Shown: positions 9,176 through 19,891 of the stretch, one piece after another
How positions within the stretch are numbered: the first letter of the stretch is position 1
How the letters are laid out: each line of letters opens with the position of its first letter
NCBI RefSeq assembly: GCF_040957575.1
Contig: NZ_CP162601.1
Span: forward strand, 1,302,001-1,366,000
Source of the DNA: Vibrio sp. HB236076
GTDB taxonomy: Bacteria > Pseudomonadota > Gammaproteobacteria > Enterobacterales > Vibrionaceae
Direction: 5' to 3'
DNA: 64,000 bases
Position numbers and translations under genes: made by a program
The notes under the pieces: generated by a model
The model's input: only the letters and a program-made list of their open reading frames with translations
Told to the model about the DNA's origin: nothing
The model's database searches: none

Positions 9176-9433
9176 ATGTTAACTACCTTGCAATTTTGTA
9201 AACCAAATGTGGAGACGGGTTTGCTTTGTCACTGATTTAAGCTATGATTTTCGCGCCTAATAGGAACCCAGCCACAAGGATAAACGGCCAAATATAAGGG
9301 TTCATTATAACAGGTTTACCGTGCAGATGAGAATGTCATCACGGTCTGCCTACCGTTTATCAATTAGGATCGGTCCAACAGGCCTTCATTCATTTGGGTT
9401 GTGGTTTTATTCATAGCCTGACCGACAATATAG

Positions 9434-11665
<2,232 letters not shown>

Positions 11666-11694
11666 CCTTTACTGTTATACATCAATTGCTCAAC

Positions 11695-11728
11695 AGCCCT
11701 TTGTCAGAAATGACAAAGGGCTTTTTTG
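11695..11728 (+). terminator. Rho-independent terminator after icd
   Basis: Perfect 12-bp stem AGCCCTTTGTCA/TGACAAAGGGCT with a GAAA tetraloop, followed by a T run. Confidence 0.93.
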
Positions 11729-11787
11729 TATATTTGAATAAGGGTGAGGTTACCTTTTGGCGACATAATGCAGAACCCACCCAAAGC

Positions 11788-11953
11788 GGTTAATGGGACA
11801 CGCACCTTTCGAGGTAGGCAAGAAGAGCAGCGGTTAATGGGACACACACCTTTGGAGATAGGCAAGAAGATTGTCAGGTGTTTCCTGTTAAGAGACTAAA
11901 GGTGTGTGTCCTGTTAAGCAGGTGCTGTTAAGTAAAAGTGTGTGTCCCATTAA
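11788..11953. repeat. Cluster 2 of TTAAYGGGACACACAC repeats
   Basis: Two direct copies (11790-11806 and 11834-11850) sit in a 44-nt direct repeat that also includes the following CACCTTT.GAG.TAGGCAAG. They are followed by inverted copies at 11877-11891 (degenerate), 11901-11917 and 11938-11953. The last copy supplies the stop codon of yddG: its TTAA contains the TAA. As with cluster 1, the position is between convergent genes, and copies face inward in two groups able to pair. Non-coding. Confidence 0.8.
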
Positions 11954-12849
11954 GAGGTGTGTTTTTTAGTCCGGGTTACTTTCCAGCACAGTAATGAACC
12001 GAGAGTGACTAACAAGACACCTGGCCAGAATTGAGCTGGCAATGTCGTGGTTAACAAGATGGAGGATAATAAGGCTGACGAAATAGGCGTAAAATAAGAC
12101 AAAGTCGCCAGTAACATAAAATTCCCTTTTACGATTGCGACGTTCCACAACCCGTAACCGGTGGCAACCAAGATAGCCGATAATAATACCATAGGGTTTA
12201 ACAGGGCGCTGAAGGTTAAAGGAGGCTCATCGCTGAATGCCACTTTTATCCATAAACTCAGGGCGGTAAACAAAAAGAAGTAGCTGATGAGATTTGGTTG
12301 ATCGGAATGCTTTTTAGTAAAATTACAATAGACAGCCCAGATGAGTGCACCACTAAAAACCATAATAAAAACGGTTGGGTTGCTTTCGATACTGGTAACC
12401 AAGCTAAAAAGGCCTTGTTTGATGTCGGTAACTAAAGTGAGGGCAACACCAACAAACGCGGTAAGCAATGCAAGATATAAAACGAGTGGGTGTTTGATTT
12501 TTTGTTGACCAAAGGTGGCAAACCACACGGTTAAGGCTGGCCACAGGTAGTTAACAATGGATACTTGTACCGTTTGCAAGCGCGAGTCAGCGTAGCCTAA
12601 AGAGAGTGCGAGGAGAATTTCGTAACTGACAAATAAAACACCGGCACAGAGCAAATAGTTAAGTTTGATTTTTGACAGTGATGGGAAGCCAATGACGCGA
12701 CCAAGTAGCAGAGTTGCAAGAGTGTAAATCAATGCTGATCCGGTGGCTGGCCCTAATTGCTCCATCGCAAGGCGTGCAACGGCGAGTAGCGCACTCCAAC
12801 ACAAAATGGCGATGATGCCAAAGAGCGTAAATTTAAATTGATGAGTCAT
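11950..12849 (-). CDS. yddG: YddG-type aromatic amino-acid exporter (EamA/DMT family)
   Basis: 299 aa, ten predicted membrane helices in two EamA repeats, close to E. coli YddG (293 aa). Segments shared with YddG include LLFVSYEI-like (GVLFVSYEILLALSLGYA), VNYLWPALT, GYGLWNVAIVKGN and LGSLLCW. The E. coli protein exports aromatic amino acids and methyl viologen. The stop codon lies within a dispersed repeat. A 10-bp hairpin sits 4 nt upstream of the start where a Shine-Dalgarno would be, and no SD is visible. Confidence 0.87.
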   Translation of the reverse strand: MTHQFKFTLFGIIAILCWSALLAVARLAMEQLGPATGSALIYTLATLLLGRVIGFPSLSKIKLNYLLCAGVLFVSYEILLALSLGYADSRLQTVQVSIVNYLWPALTVWFATFGQQKIKHPLVLYLALLTAFVGVALTLVTDIKQGLFSLVTSIESNPTVFIMVFSGALIWAVYCNFTKKHSDQPNLISYFFLFTALSLWIKVAFSDEPPLTFSALLNPMVLLSAILVATGYGLWNVAIVKGNFMLLATLSYFTPISSALLSSILLTTTLPAQFWPGVLLVTLGSLLCWKVTRTKKHTS

Positions 12850-12853
12850 AACA

Positions 12854-12883
12854 ATAGCATAAGCAAAATAATGCCTATGCTAT
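12854..12883 (-). promoter_or_regulatory. Hairpin immediately upstream of the yddG start codon
   Basis: ATAGCATA/TATGCTAT arms (12854-12861 with 12876-12883) extended by two G-C pairs after one mismatch, ending 4 nt before the yddG ATG on the minus strand. There is no U run, so it is not an obvious terminator of cspD. Possibly a translational control element; function is inferred. Confidence 0.45.
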
Positions 12884-12956
12884 CAAATAACTTTTATCGT
12901 GGGAAAGCGAGATTTGTGTTTGTTTGATGTGTCAGCACGTTGGTGTATTGATGTGA

Positions 12957-13178
12957 TTACTTTGATGACTGGCCTTCGATTGGGATAACATTACTCGCGT
13001 GACAACCTTTAGGGCCGGTTTCCAATTCATAAGAGACTTGCTGTCCGGCTTTTAAAGTGCGATAACCATCCATTTGAATGGTGGAATAATGAGCAAAAAT
13101 GTCGCCTTCTTGTTCGTCTGAGCAAATAAATCCGAATCCTTTGGAGTTATTAAACCATTTTACAGTACCTGTAGCCAT
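12957..13178 (-). CDS. cspD: Cold-shock-domain protein CspD
   Basis: 73 aa, one cold-shock domain. RNP1 KGFGFI and RNP2-like DIFAHYS are present. YSTIQMDGYRTLKAGQ is almost identical to E. coli CspD, which is a stationary-phase single-strand-binding inhibitor of replication. I start at MATGTVKWF because GAGGG lies about 9 nt upstream; an upstream ATG 24 nt earlier would add MTMQRDVR and has no SD. Divergent from clpS, exactly as in E. coli, where ClpAP-related turnover and growth phase connect these genes. Confidence 0.93.
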   Translation of the reverse strand: MATGTVKWFNNSKGFGFICSDEQEGDIFAHYSTIQMDGYRTLKAGQQVSYELETGPKGCHASNVIPIEGQSSK

Positions 13179-13681
13179 GCGTACGTCCCTCTGCATTGTC
13201 AATATTGTTGAATTTTACATAACGATTGTGAGGTATTGACCACGTCATTAGCGATGTAAGGAAGCGTGAGCAATCGACACAATAGTCAGTAGTTGATTTC
13301 AAAGAATAACCCGTGTAGAAATAAAGGTTATAAATTCAACTGTATCTAAAGGGTTGAGACAGTCAATCTTTGTCGCTTGTCGATATCAAATAGTGGTAAC
13401 TTGGTCACTGTTTTTATCTATTTGTCGTCCAAATAGGTGACTTTTGATCAATAAATAATGAAATAAACCAACAAAATACCCAGAAAAAGATCCACACACA
13501 TCTTGTGACCTGGGCTTGAAAAGTGAAGTTTCGTCACCAATATTTATTTGCAGAGCACCGATTGCTAGATTAGGCTCAAAATAGGGTAGGAAATATTGGT
13601 TGCTGTCTACAGGTCGTTAGCAGTCTGTGTTAAATTGAGAGCCAACAACCCTTTAATTTAACATTAACTTTTTACAAAATC
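13179..13681. other. Divergent cspD/clpS control region
   Basis: 503 nt, AT-rich, no convincing ORF. It must hold the promoters of cspD (minus) and clpS (plus). The cspD side shows TATGTAAAAT-like -10 sequence but no good -35. No inverted repeat or known regulator box was clear enough to list. Confidence 0.5.
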
Positions 13682-14002
13682 ATGAGTAAAACATTTGAAT
13701 GGGGCGCTCCTGACCAAGACCTCTTGGAAAGAGAGAATACCGAAATACAACCACCGAAACGCTTTCATGTGGTCTTAGTCAATGATGATTATACACCGAT
13801 GGATTTTGTGATAGATGTTTTACAGCGGTTTTTCTCCTTAAATGAAGAAAGTGCTACTCAAGTGATGCTTAAAGTGCACTATGAAGGAAAAGCCATTTGC
13901 GGGACCTACAGTGCTGAAATTGCCGAAATGAAAGTTTCACAAGTAACTGTGTATGCTCAGGAAAATGAACATCCGTTACTTTGTATTATGGAGCAAGCTT
14001 AA
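13682..14002 (+). CDS. clpS: ATP-dependent Clp protease adaptor ClpS
   Basis: 106 aa, the same length as E. coli ClpS. Delivers N-degron substrates (N-terminal Leu, Phe, Tyr, Trp) to ClpAP. The conserved VLVNDDYTPMDFVIDVLQ (around residues 31-48) holds the N/D residues of the alpha-amino-binding pocket, and KVHYEGKAICG contributes the conserved His. The unstructured N-terminal extension needed for inhibition of ClpA is present. No strong Shine-Dalgarno is visible before the ATG. 41 nt upstream of clpA. Confidence 0.96.
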   Translation: MSKTFEWGAPDQDLLERENTEIQPPKRFHVVLVNDDYTPMDFVIDVLQRFFSLNEESATQVMLKVHYEGKAICGTYSAEIAEMKVSQVTVYAQENEHPLLCIMEQA

Positions 14003-14043
14003 TGCTCTAATCGAACAACTTTGTTGTTCTTACGGGAGGTACT

Positions 14044-16314
14044 ATGCTAAACAAAGAATTGGAAACGAGCTTGAACCACGCCTTTGCTCGTGCTCGGGAT
14101 AAACGACATGAGTTTATGACCGTCGAACACCTCCTTCTTGCTTTGCTAGAGAATGAGTCGGCTAAGGAAGCCTTAATGGCTTGCAATGCAGATTTAAAAT
14201 CCCTTGGGCAAGAATTGACGCTGTTTATCGAGCAAACGACGCCCTTGATTCCCGATACGGATGACTCACGAGAAACTCAACCCACTTTAAGTTTTCAACG
14301 TGTATTACAGCGTGCGGTTTTTCACGTTCAATCTTCTGGTCGCAATGAAGTCAATGGAGCGAATGTCTTGGTCGCTATTTTCAGCGAGCAAGAGTCTCAC
14401 GCAGCTTACCTTTTGAAAAAAAATGAAGTCTCGCGATTAGACATTGTTAACTTCATTTCCCACGGTATTACCAAAATTACCAAGGCGAATGAGGAGCCAT
14501 CCTCCGATTCGTTTGGCCAGAATGAGGAGAGTGAGGAAGTGAGTGCAGATGAACGTTTAGATGCTTTTGCGTCCAATTTAAACCAGCTGGCAAAAGCGGG
14601 TGAAATTGATCCTCTGATTGGCCGTGACAAAGAACTCGAGCGTACCGTGCAGGTATTATGTCGCCGCCGTAAAAATAACCCTTTGTTGGTCGGTGAAGCC
14701 GGTGTTGGTAAAACGGCGATTGCTGAAGGTCTCGCCTGGCGTATTGTCGAAGGACAAGTCCCGGATGTGATTGCTGACAGCGTCATTTACTCTTTGGATA
14801 TCGGCTCGCTTTTAGCGGGAACCAAATACCGCGGTGATTTTGAAAAACGCTTTAAGACCGTATTGAAACAATTGGAAAAAGAAAAGGATGCGATTCTTTT
14901 TATCGATGAAATTCATACTATTATCGGCGCGGGTGCCGCTTCTGGTGGTCAGGTTGATGCCGCAAACTTAATCAAACCTTTATTAAGCAGCGGGAAATTG
15001 CGTTGTATTGGTTCGACGACCTATCAAGAATACAATACGATTTTTGATAAAGAGCGGGCTTTGTCTCGTCGCTTCCAAAAAATTGACGTGGTTGAACCTT
15101 CGATTGACGACACCACTAAAATATTGATGGGCTTAAAACCTAAATACGAAGCGCATCACGACGTAAGATATACCCAAAAAGCACTTCGTGCTGCCGTAGA
15201 GCTGTCGGCTAAGTATATCAATGAACGTCACTTACCTGATAAAGCCATCGATGTGATTGATGAAGCCGGGGCGAGAAGTCGCTTAGCGCCAGCCAGTAAG
15301 CGCAAAAAAACAGTTGGCGTCGCTGAAATTGAAGCCATGGTTGCCAAAATCGCTCGGATTCCTGAAAAGTCAGTATCCTCTTCTGATAAAGACATTCTTC
15401 GTCATCTCGATGAAAAAATGAAGATGATGGTATTTGGTCAAGACTCAGCCATTGATGTGCTCAGCGAGGCCATTAAATTGACTCGTTCTGGCTTAGGAGC
15501 AGACAATAAACCGGTCGGTTCTTTCTTATTTGCAGGTCCGACAGGGGTTGGTAAGACAGAGGTCACGGTGCAGTTGGCCAAACTGCTCGGGATAGAGTTA
15601 TTGCGCTTTGATATGTCTGAATATGGAGAGCGTCATTCTGTTAGCCGTTTGATTGGTGCGCCTCCAGGTTATGTGGGCTACGACCAGGGGGGACTGTTGA
15701 CTGATTCTGTGATCAAACATCCTCACTCTGTTGTCTTGTTGGATGAAATTGAAAAAGCGCATCCAGACATATTCAACTTGTTATTGCAAGTGATGGACAA
15801 CGGCACATTAACAGACAACAACGGCCGAAAAGCAGATTTTCGCAATGTGATTTTGGTATTAACCACTAACGCTGGTGTCGCTGAGACGGAGAAAAAATCC
15901 ATTGGCTTGATTCAACAAGACCACAGTCACGATGCCATGGCTGAGATCAAGAAGGTCTTTACACCGGAGTTTCGTAACCGTCTTGACAACATCATCTGGT
16001 TTAACAGCCTAGATGAAGTGGTTATTCATCAGGTAGTGGATAAATTTATTGTTGAATTACAAGCGCAACTTGACGCACGTGGCGTATCGCTTGAAATTGC
16101 TGAAGACGCCAGAGAGTGGCTAGCAACTCGAGGTTACGACAAAGCCATGGGAGCAAGACCAATGGGGCGCTTGATTCAAGAAAAAATTAAGAAACCACTG
16201 GCGAACGAATTGCTATTCGGCTCTTTGGTTGATGGTGGGACAGTGAAAGTGAGTTTACAAGGCGACGAACTTAACTTTGAATTTCAAAGTGATAGAGAAG
16301 AGGTCGTGGAGTAA
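14044..16314 (+). CDS. clpA: ClpAP unfoldase subunit ClpA
   Basis: 756 aa AAA+ unfoldase (E. coli 758). N-domain (1-140) binds ClpS. Walker A1 GEAGVGKT at 217-224, Walker B1 ILFIDE at 284-289, Walker A2 GPTGVGKT at 498-505. An IGLIQ segment matches the IGL loop that docks on ClpP. An acidic linker (about 150-170) joins the N-domain to D1. SD GGGAGGT precedes the ATG. The clpP partner is not in the window. Ends at a clear terminator. Confidence 0.98.
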   Translation: MLNKELETSLNHAFARARDKRHEFMTVEHLLLALLENESAKEALMACNADLKSLGQELTLFIEQTTPLIPDTDDSRETQPTLSFQRVLQRAVFHVQSSGRNEVNGANVLVAIFSEQESHAAYLLKKNEVSRLDIVNFISHGITKITKANEEPSSDSFGQNEESEEVSADERLDAFASNLNQLAKAGEIDPLIGRDKELERTVQVLCRRRKNNPLLVGEAGVGKTAIAEGLAWRIVEGQVPDVIADSVIYSLDIGSLLAGTKYRGDFEKRFKTVLKQLEKEKDAILFIDEIHTIIGAGAASGGQVDAANLIKPLLSSGKLRCIGSTTYQEYNTIFDKERALSRRFQKIDVVEPSIDDTTKILMGLKPKYEAHHDVRYTQKALRAAVELSAKYINERHLPDKAIDVIDEAGARSRLAPASKRKKTVGVAEIEAMVAKIARIPEKSVSSSDKDILRHLDEKMKMMVFGQDSAIDVLSEAIKLTRSGLGADNKPVGSFLFAGPTGVGKTEVTVQLAKLLGIELLRFDMSEYGERHSVSRLIGAPPGYVGYDQGGLLTDSVIKHPHSVVLLDEIEKAHPDIFNLLLQVMDNGTLTDNNGRKADFRNVILVLTTNAGVAETEKKSIGLIQQDHSHDAMAEIKKVFTPEFRNRLDNIIWFNSLDEVVIHQVVDKFIVELQAQLDARGVSLEIAEDAREWLATRGYDKAMGARPMGRLIQEKIKKPLANELLFGSLVDGGTVKVSLQGDELNFEFQSDREEVVE

Positions 16315-16340
16315 TACCCACTTTAATTAACACAGAATCT

Positions 16341-16368
16341 AAGGATGCCACTTGGCATCCTTTTTTTT
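16341..16368 (+). terminator. Rho-independent terminator after clpA
   Basis: AAGGATGCCA/TGGCATCC stem with a very short loop followed by eight T. Confidence 0.9.
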
Positions 16369-16482
16369 ATCTTGTCGACTAACCAGCTTGGCATTATAGG
16401 CCGCTTTGCTTACCACATCGCCACGGTATATTTTCATTGTTACTGAGGTGGGCCAAGCAGATGATTTTACTTTACCCCTACT

Positions 16483-17112
16483 TCAACTTGATACCGGCAG
16501 TTTGTGTTGAGGCTGATAGATGGCTAAAAAGCCCGTCACTGCTCGTTCAACAGCGGCAGTAATATTTTGCTCTTCGATGCTATTTATACAGCCTAATTGG
16601 TACGGCTCCAATAACTCAGCGTGTAATAAGGCTTTAAATTGCAAAGCCGCGACCTGCGTATTGTGGGATTGTAATTTACCTAGCTCTATTTGGTGATCAA
16701 AAAATTGCGCTAAGCGCTTTAATCCTTTTTCTGGTCCATTTTGATAGAACTGCAGTCCAATGTTGGATCGGGTTGACTCGGCATAAACCATTCTGCGAAC
16801 GGAAGTCATTCTCGGTGTTAAGATCACACTGAGGTAGTGCTGCCCAAACTGACATAGCAGCTTGTGTAGTGGTTGAGCTGAATTTTGTTCGAGTTTTAGA
16901 AAAGCCGGTTCGAAATCAATTTTAGTGGTGTGCTCTATGACCGCGAGAAAGATCGCTTCTTTCGATTTAAAATAATTGTAGAGCGTCGCCTTAGACCCGC
17001 CACAGTGCTTGGCAATCATGTCCATCGAGGTTGCTTCAAACCCATGTTCTCGAAACATTTCTTTAGCAGAAGTGATGATCGCTTGTCGGCGCTCTTCAGT
17101 TTTAATTCGCAT
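16483..17112 (-). CDS. vceR: TetR-family repressor, VceR-like
   Basis: 209 aa. N-terminal TetR helix-turn-helix is clear: RRQAIITSAKEMFREHGF, then TSMDMIAKHCGGSKATLYNYFKSKEAIF (about residues 8-55). The remainder is a helical ligand-binding domain. Divergent from the efflux operon with about 100 nt between starts, the same layout as V. cholerae vceR-vceCAB, where VceR represses the pump genes and is released by substrates. The name is by arrangement and family, not by alignment. Confidence 0.75.
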   Translation of the reverse strand: MRIKTEERRQAIITSAKEMFREHGFEATSMDMIAKHCGGSKATLYNYFKSKEAIFLAVIEHTTKIDFEPAFLKLEQNSAQPLHKLLCQFGQHYLSVILTPRMTSVRRMVYAESTRSNIGLQFYQNGPEKGLKRLAQFFDHQIELGKLQSHNTQVAALQFKALLHAELLEPYQLGCINSIEEQNITAAVERAVTGFLAIYQPQHKLPVSS

Positions 17113-17143
17113 AATATTCGCTTGCTAATGATAATAAATTAAC

Positions 17144-17172
17144 TTGACCAAGCTAGTATATCGATTTATAAA
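17144..17172 (+). promoter_or_regulatory. Sigma-70 promoter of the efflux operon
   Basis: -35 TTGACC (17144-17149), 17-nt spacer, -10 TATAAA (17167-17172). Predicted start near 17179, giving a short leader of about 34 nt to the TTG start of the first gene. Confidence 0.75.
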
Positions 17173-17174
17173 TG

Positions 17175-17186
17175 AACCGTACAGTT
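17175..17186. promoter_or_regulatory. Candidate TetR-type operator
   Basis: AACCGTACAGTT is a 12-bp palindrome centred on GTAC with a single mismatched pair, covering the predicted transcription start. Position and symmetry suit repression by the divergently encoded TetR protein. Binding is inferred. Confidence 0.5.
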
Positions 17187-17212
17187 TAGTTATCATAAAA
17201 ATGAGGTGTCAC

Positions 17213-18676
17213 TTGACCAGTCAATCTCAATGGCAGATTCGACCTTATCGACGCAAATTCACTTTTTCTCTCTCTTTGATCAGTGCGTTGATTTTAAGCG
17301 GATGTGCTAGCCCTAACAACGAAAAATTGCCTGATACAAAGCCGATTCAACACTACCAATACCAAGCGGCCATGGCAGATATGGAGGCTATGGATTGGCC
17401 AAATCAGCGATGGTGGGTATCATTGAACGATCAACAATTAACAGAATTGATCGAACAAGGGTTGAAAGACTCACCCAGTGTTGCTGCCGCAAAGGCGCGT
17501 TTACAGCAAGCCCAAGGGGTTGCAATACAAGCTGGCGCCAGTCAATCCTTACATGTAAACGCTGAAGCTTCCGTTTACCAAGCCAAGGCCAGTTACAATT
17601 ATACGTCTTACGTCCCGGAGTCGGCTTACTACTGGAATGATTATGCCACCCTTGGCTTAAATTTTTCTTACGACCTGGATTTTTGGGGAAAAAATCGCAA
17701 GCAAGTTGAAGCAGCGGTCAGTCAAGCTGCTGCTCAAGAAGCGGAGTTAGCATCGAGTCAACTGCAACTGTCGACATCGATTGCCAAAGCGTATACCGAA
17801 CTGACTAGGCTATACCACAATCTTGATACCGCCAAAGAAGCACTTCAGATTCGCCAAAAAACCACAGAGCTTTTAAATAAACGCTTTAACAATGGCTTAG
17901 AAACCAAAGGTTCTGTTAGTCAGGCACAATCTCGTCAAGCCAGTGCCAAGGCCGATTTATTAGCGGTGGAAGAAGCGATTGATTTACAAAAAAATGTGTT
18001 GGCTGCGCTGGTGGGGGCAGGGCCTGATAAGGCATTGATGATTAAAAGACCGAGTGTCGAGCTTGAACAGAGCATCGGCTTACCTGACAACCTGGGTGTC
18101 GGACTCATTGGTCACCGTCCTGACATCAGTGCTGCTCGTTGGCAAGTTGAAGCTGCGGCTAAACAAGTGGGGGTAGCAAAAGATAATTTTTATCCCAATG
18201 TCACGATCAATGCTTTTTTAGGTTATCAAGCATTTGGTTTAGACAATCTATTTAGCTCTGATACGGCGGCTGGCAATGTTGGCCCGGCAATCTATTTGCC
18301 TATTTTCAATGGTGGTCAACTCGAGGGGCAACTGACAGCGGCTCAGGCACAATATAAATTGGCCGTAAGCAATTACGATCAAAGCGTGACGAATGCGTTT
18401 AAAGAATTGGCCGATGTTGTGAGTAGTCATCAGCGATTAGAGCAGAGACTGGCCAGTATCCGCCAAGCTTTAGACAGTGCACAGCACGCTTACACGGTTG
18501 CTAGTAATCGTTATCAAGGGGGGCTGGCCACTTACCTAGACGTACTTTCGGCGGAAAACGCCGTGCTGAGCAATCAGCGCGCGTTGGCTAACTTACAATC
18601 TCGTTCTTTAGCGCTGCATATCCAATTAGTTCACGCCCTCGGTGGCGGCTTTCAAATCAAGCAAAGTGACAAGTAA
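17213..18676 (+). CDS. vceC: Outer-membrane efflux lipoprotein (NodT/TolC-like), VceC-type
   Basis: Outer-membrane channel of a tripartite drug efflux pump. I choose a TTG start at 17213: GAGGTG stands about 6 nt upstream, transcription starts only about 34 nt earlier, and the product then has a basic N-terminus and lipobox ILSGC, 487 aa. An in-frame ATG at 17201 lacks an SD; the still longer frame begins within the promoter. Two OEP repeats are recognisable, with the family motifs YDLDFWGKN and GHRPDISAARWQVEAA. First gene of the pump operon. Confidence 0.85.
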   Translation: MTSQSQWQIRPYRRKFTFSLSLISALILSGCASPNNEKLPDTKPIQHYQYQAAMADMEAMDWPNQRWWVSLNDQQLTELIEQGLKDSPSVAAAKARLQQAQGVAIQAGASQSLHVNAEASVYQAKASYNYTSYVPESAYYWNDYATLGLNFSYDLDFWGKNRKQVEAAVSQAAAQEAELASSQLQLSTSIAKAYTELTRLYHNLDTAKEALQIRQKTTELLNKRFNNGLETKGSVSQAQSRQASAKADLLAVEEAIDLQKNVLAALVGAGPDKALMIKRPSVELEQSIGLPDNLGVGLIGHRPDISAARWQVEAAAKQVGVAKDNFYPNVTINAFLGYQAFGLDNLFSSDTAAGNVGPAIYLPIFNGGQLEGQLTAAQAQYKLAVSNYDQSVTNAFKELADVVSSHQRLEQRLASIRQALDSAQHAYTVASNRYQGGLATYLDVLSAENAVLSNQRALANLQSRSLALHIQLVHALGGGFQIKQSDK

Positions 18677-18685
18677 AGGCATAAG

Positions 18686-19876
18686 ATGAGTAATTCAGAA
18701 ACGAATACAGAAGAATTTGATCAAGCTAAAGCGACGCGTTCCCGTAAAAAAGGATTTGCTCTTTTAGCCGTTGTGGTTTTCATTGCTGCTGTCAGTTATG
18801 GCAGTTATTGGTATTTAGTTGCTTCGCATTTTGTGGCCACTGAAAATGCTTATGTCGATGCCGAGACGGCACAAGTTACCCCGGCTGTCAGTGGTATTGT
18901 TGAAAAAGTGAATGTGATTGATACCCAGATGGTTAAAAAAGGGGATATTTTAGTTGAACTCGATGATACGGATGCTCAAATTGCACTGAGCCAAGCACAA
19001 GCGGATCTGGCTTTGGCAAAGCGACGAGTACAAGGTTACATAGCCAGTGACGAAGGCTTTAGTGCGATGGTCAATGCGCGTCAAGCAGATGAAAACCGTG
19101 CTTCGGCTGAGCTAGCGTCTGCACAAGCGGCATACGACAGTGCCAAAATCGATCTGCAGCGACGTGAAAATCTTTTGGAATCTGGTTCGGTGTCAGGTGA
19201 AGAGGTCACCAAAGCCCGCTCAGCTTTCCAACAGGCACAAGCGAAGTTAAATGCTGTTAAAGCGGCAGAAGCACAAGCAAAAGCGAATCGCTTATCAACC
19301 ATAGGGCAGAAAAAAGCTAACCAAGCCAAAATTGCTGGTAGCAGTGTAGAGAGCAATCCAGAAGTATTGGCGGCCAAAGCTCGTCTTGAGCAAGCAAAGA
19401 TCAATCTTGATCGCACCGTGATCCGTGCACCAATCTCAGGGGTGGTGGCGAAGCGTCAAGTTCAAGTCGGTCGACGAGTTCAGGTCGGAAGTAGTTTGAT
19501 GACCATAGTGCCGATAGATCGCGTGCACGTGAACGCCAATTTTAAAGAAGTGGATCTTACCCATGTAAAAATTGGTCAGCCGGTAGAGGTGGTCTCTGAT
19601 TTGTACGGTGATGACGTGGTTTACAAGGGCGTTGTAAGTGGTATTTCAGGTGGTACGGGCGCCGCGTTTGCTCTTATTCCTGCTCAAAATGCCACGGGTA
19701 ACTGGATTAAAGTCGTTCAGCGTTTACCGGTTCGCGTTGAGCTTGATCCGACACAATTGGCGGAGCATCCATTGCAGGTTGGATTGTCAATGACGGTCAC
19801 CATTGATACGGATGCTAATGTTGATGAAAGCACCATTTCGCAATATCGCCAAGTTAGCGCACAACAAAACGATTAA
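18686..19876 (+). CDS. vceA: Periplasmic adaptor (HlyD/EmrA family), VceA-type
   Basis: 396 aa membrane-fusion protein connecting the inner-membrane transporter to the outer-membrane channel. Short cytoplasmic basic N-terminus, one membrane helix (about 22-44), lipoyl half motifs (AQVTPAVSGIVEKVNV and RAPISGVVAKRQVQVG) flanking a long coiled-coil hairpin (about 95-215, A/K/Q rich), then a beta-barrel domain. Lies 9 nt after the channel gene and 15 nt before the transporter gene. Confidence 0.9.
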   Translation: MSNSETNTEEFDQAKATRSRKKGFALLAVVVFIAAVSYGSYWYLVASHFVATENAYVDAETAQVTPAVSGIVEKVNVIDTQMVKKGDILVELDDTDAQIALSQAQADLALAKRRVQGYIASDEGFSAMVNARQADENRASAELASAQAAYDSAKIDLQRRENLLESGSVSGEEVTKARSAFQQAQAKLNAVKAAEAQAKANRLSTIGQKKANQAKIAGSSVESNPEVLAAKARLEQAKINLDRTVIRAPISGVVAKRQVQVGRRVQVGSSLMTIVPIDRVHVNANFKEVDLTHVKIGQPVEVVSDLYGDDVVYKGVVSGISGGTGAAFALIPAQNATGNWIKVVQRLPVRVELDPTQLAEHPLQVGLSMTVTIDTDANVDESTISQYRQVSAQQND

Positions 19877-19891
19877 GCATAGGGGATTGCA

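Noticed and set aside
16339..16437. 32-codon minus-strand ORF between clpA and the TetR gene (starts MKIYRGDVVSKAAYNAKL), in frame with the TetR stop.
   Set aside because: No Shine-Dalgarno, its end is just the reverse of the clpA terminator, and I recognise no family. Being in frame with the TetR stop could mean a lost C-terminal extension, but there is no evidence for it.
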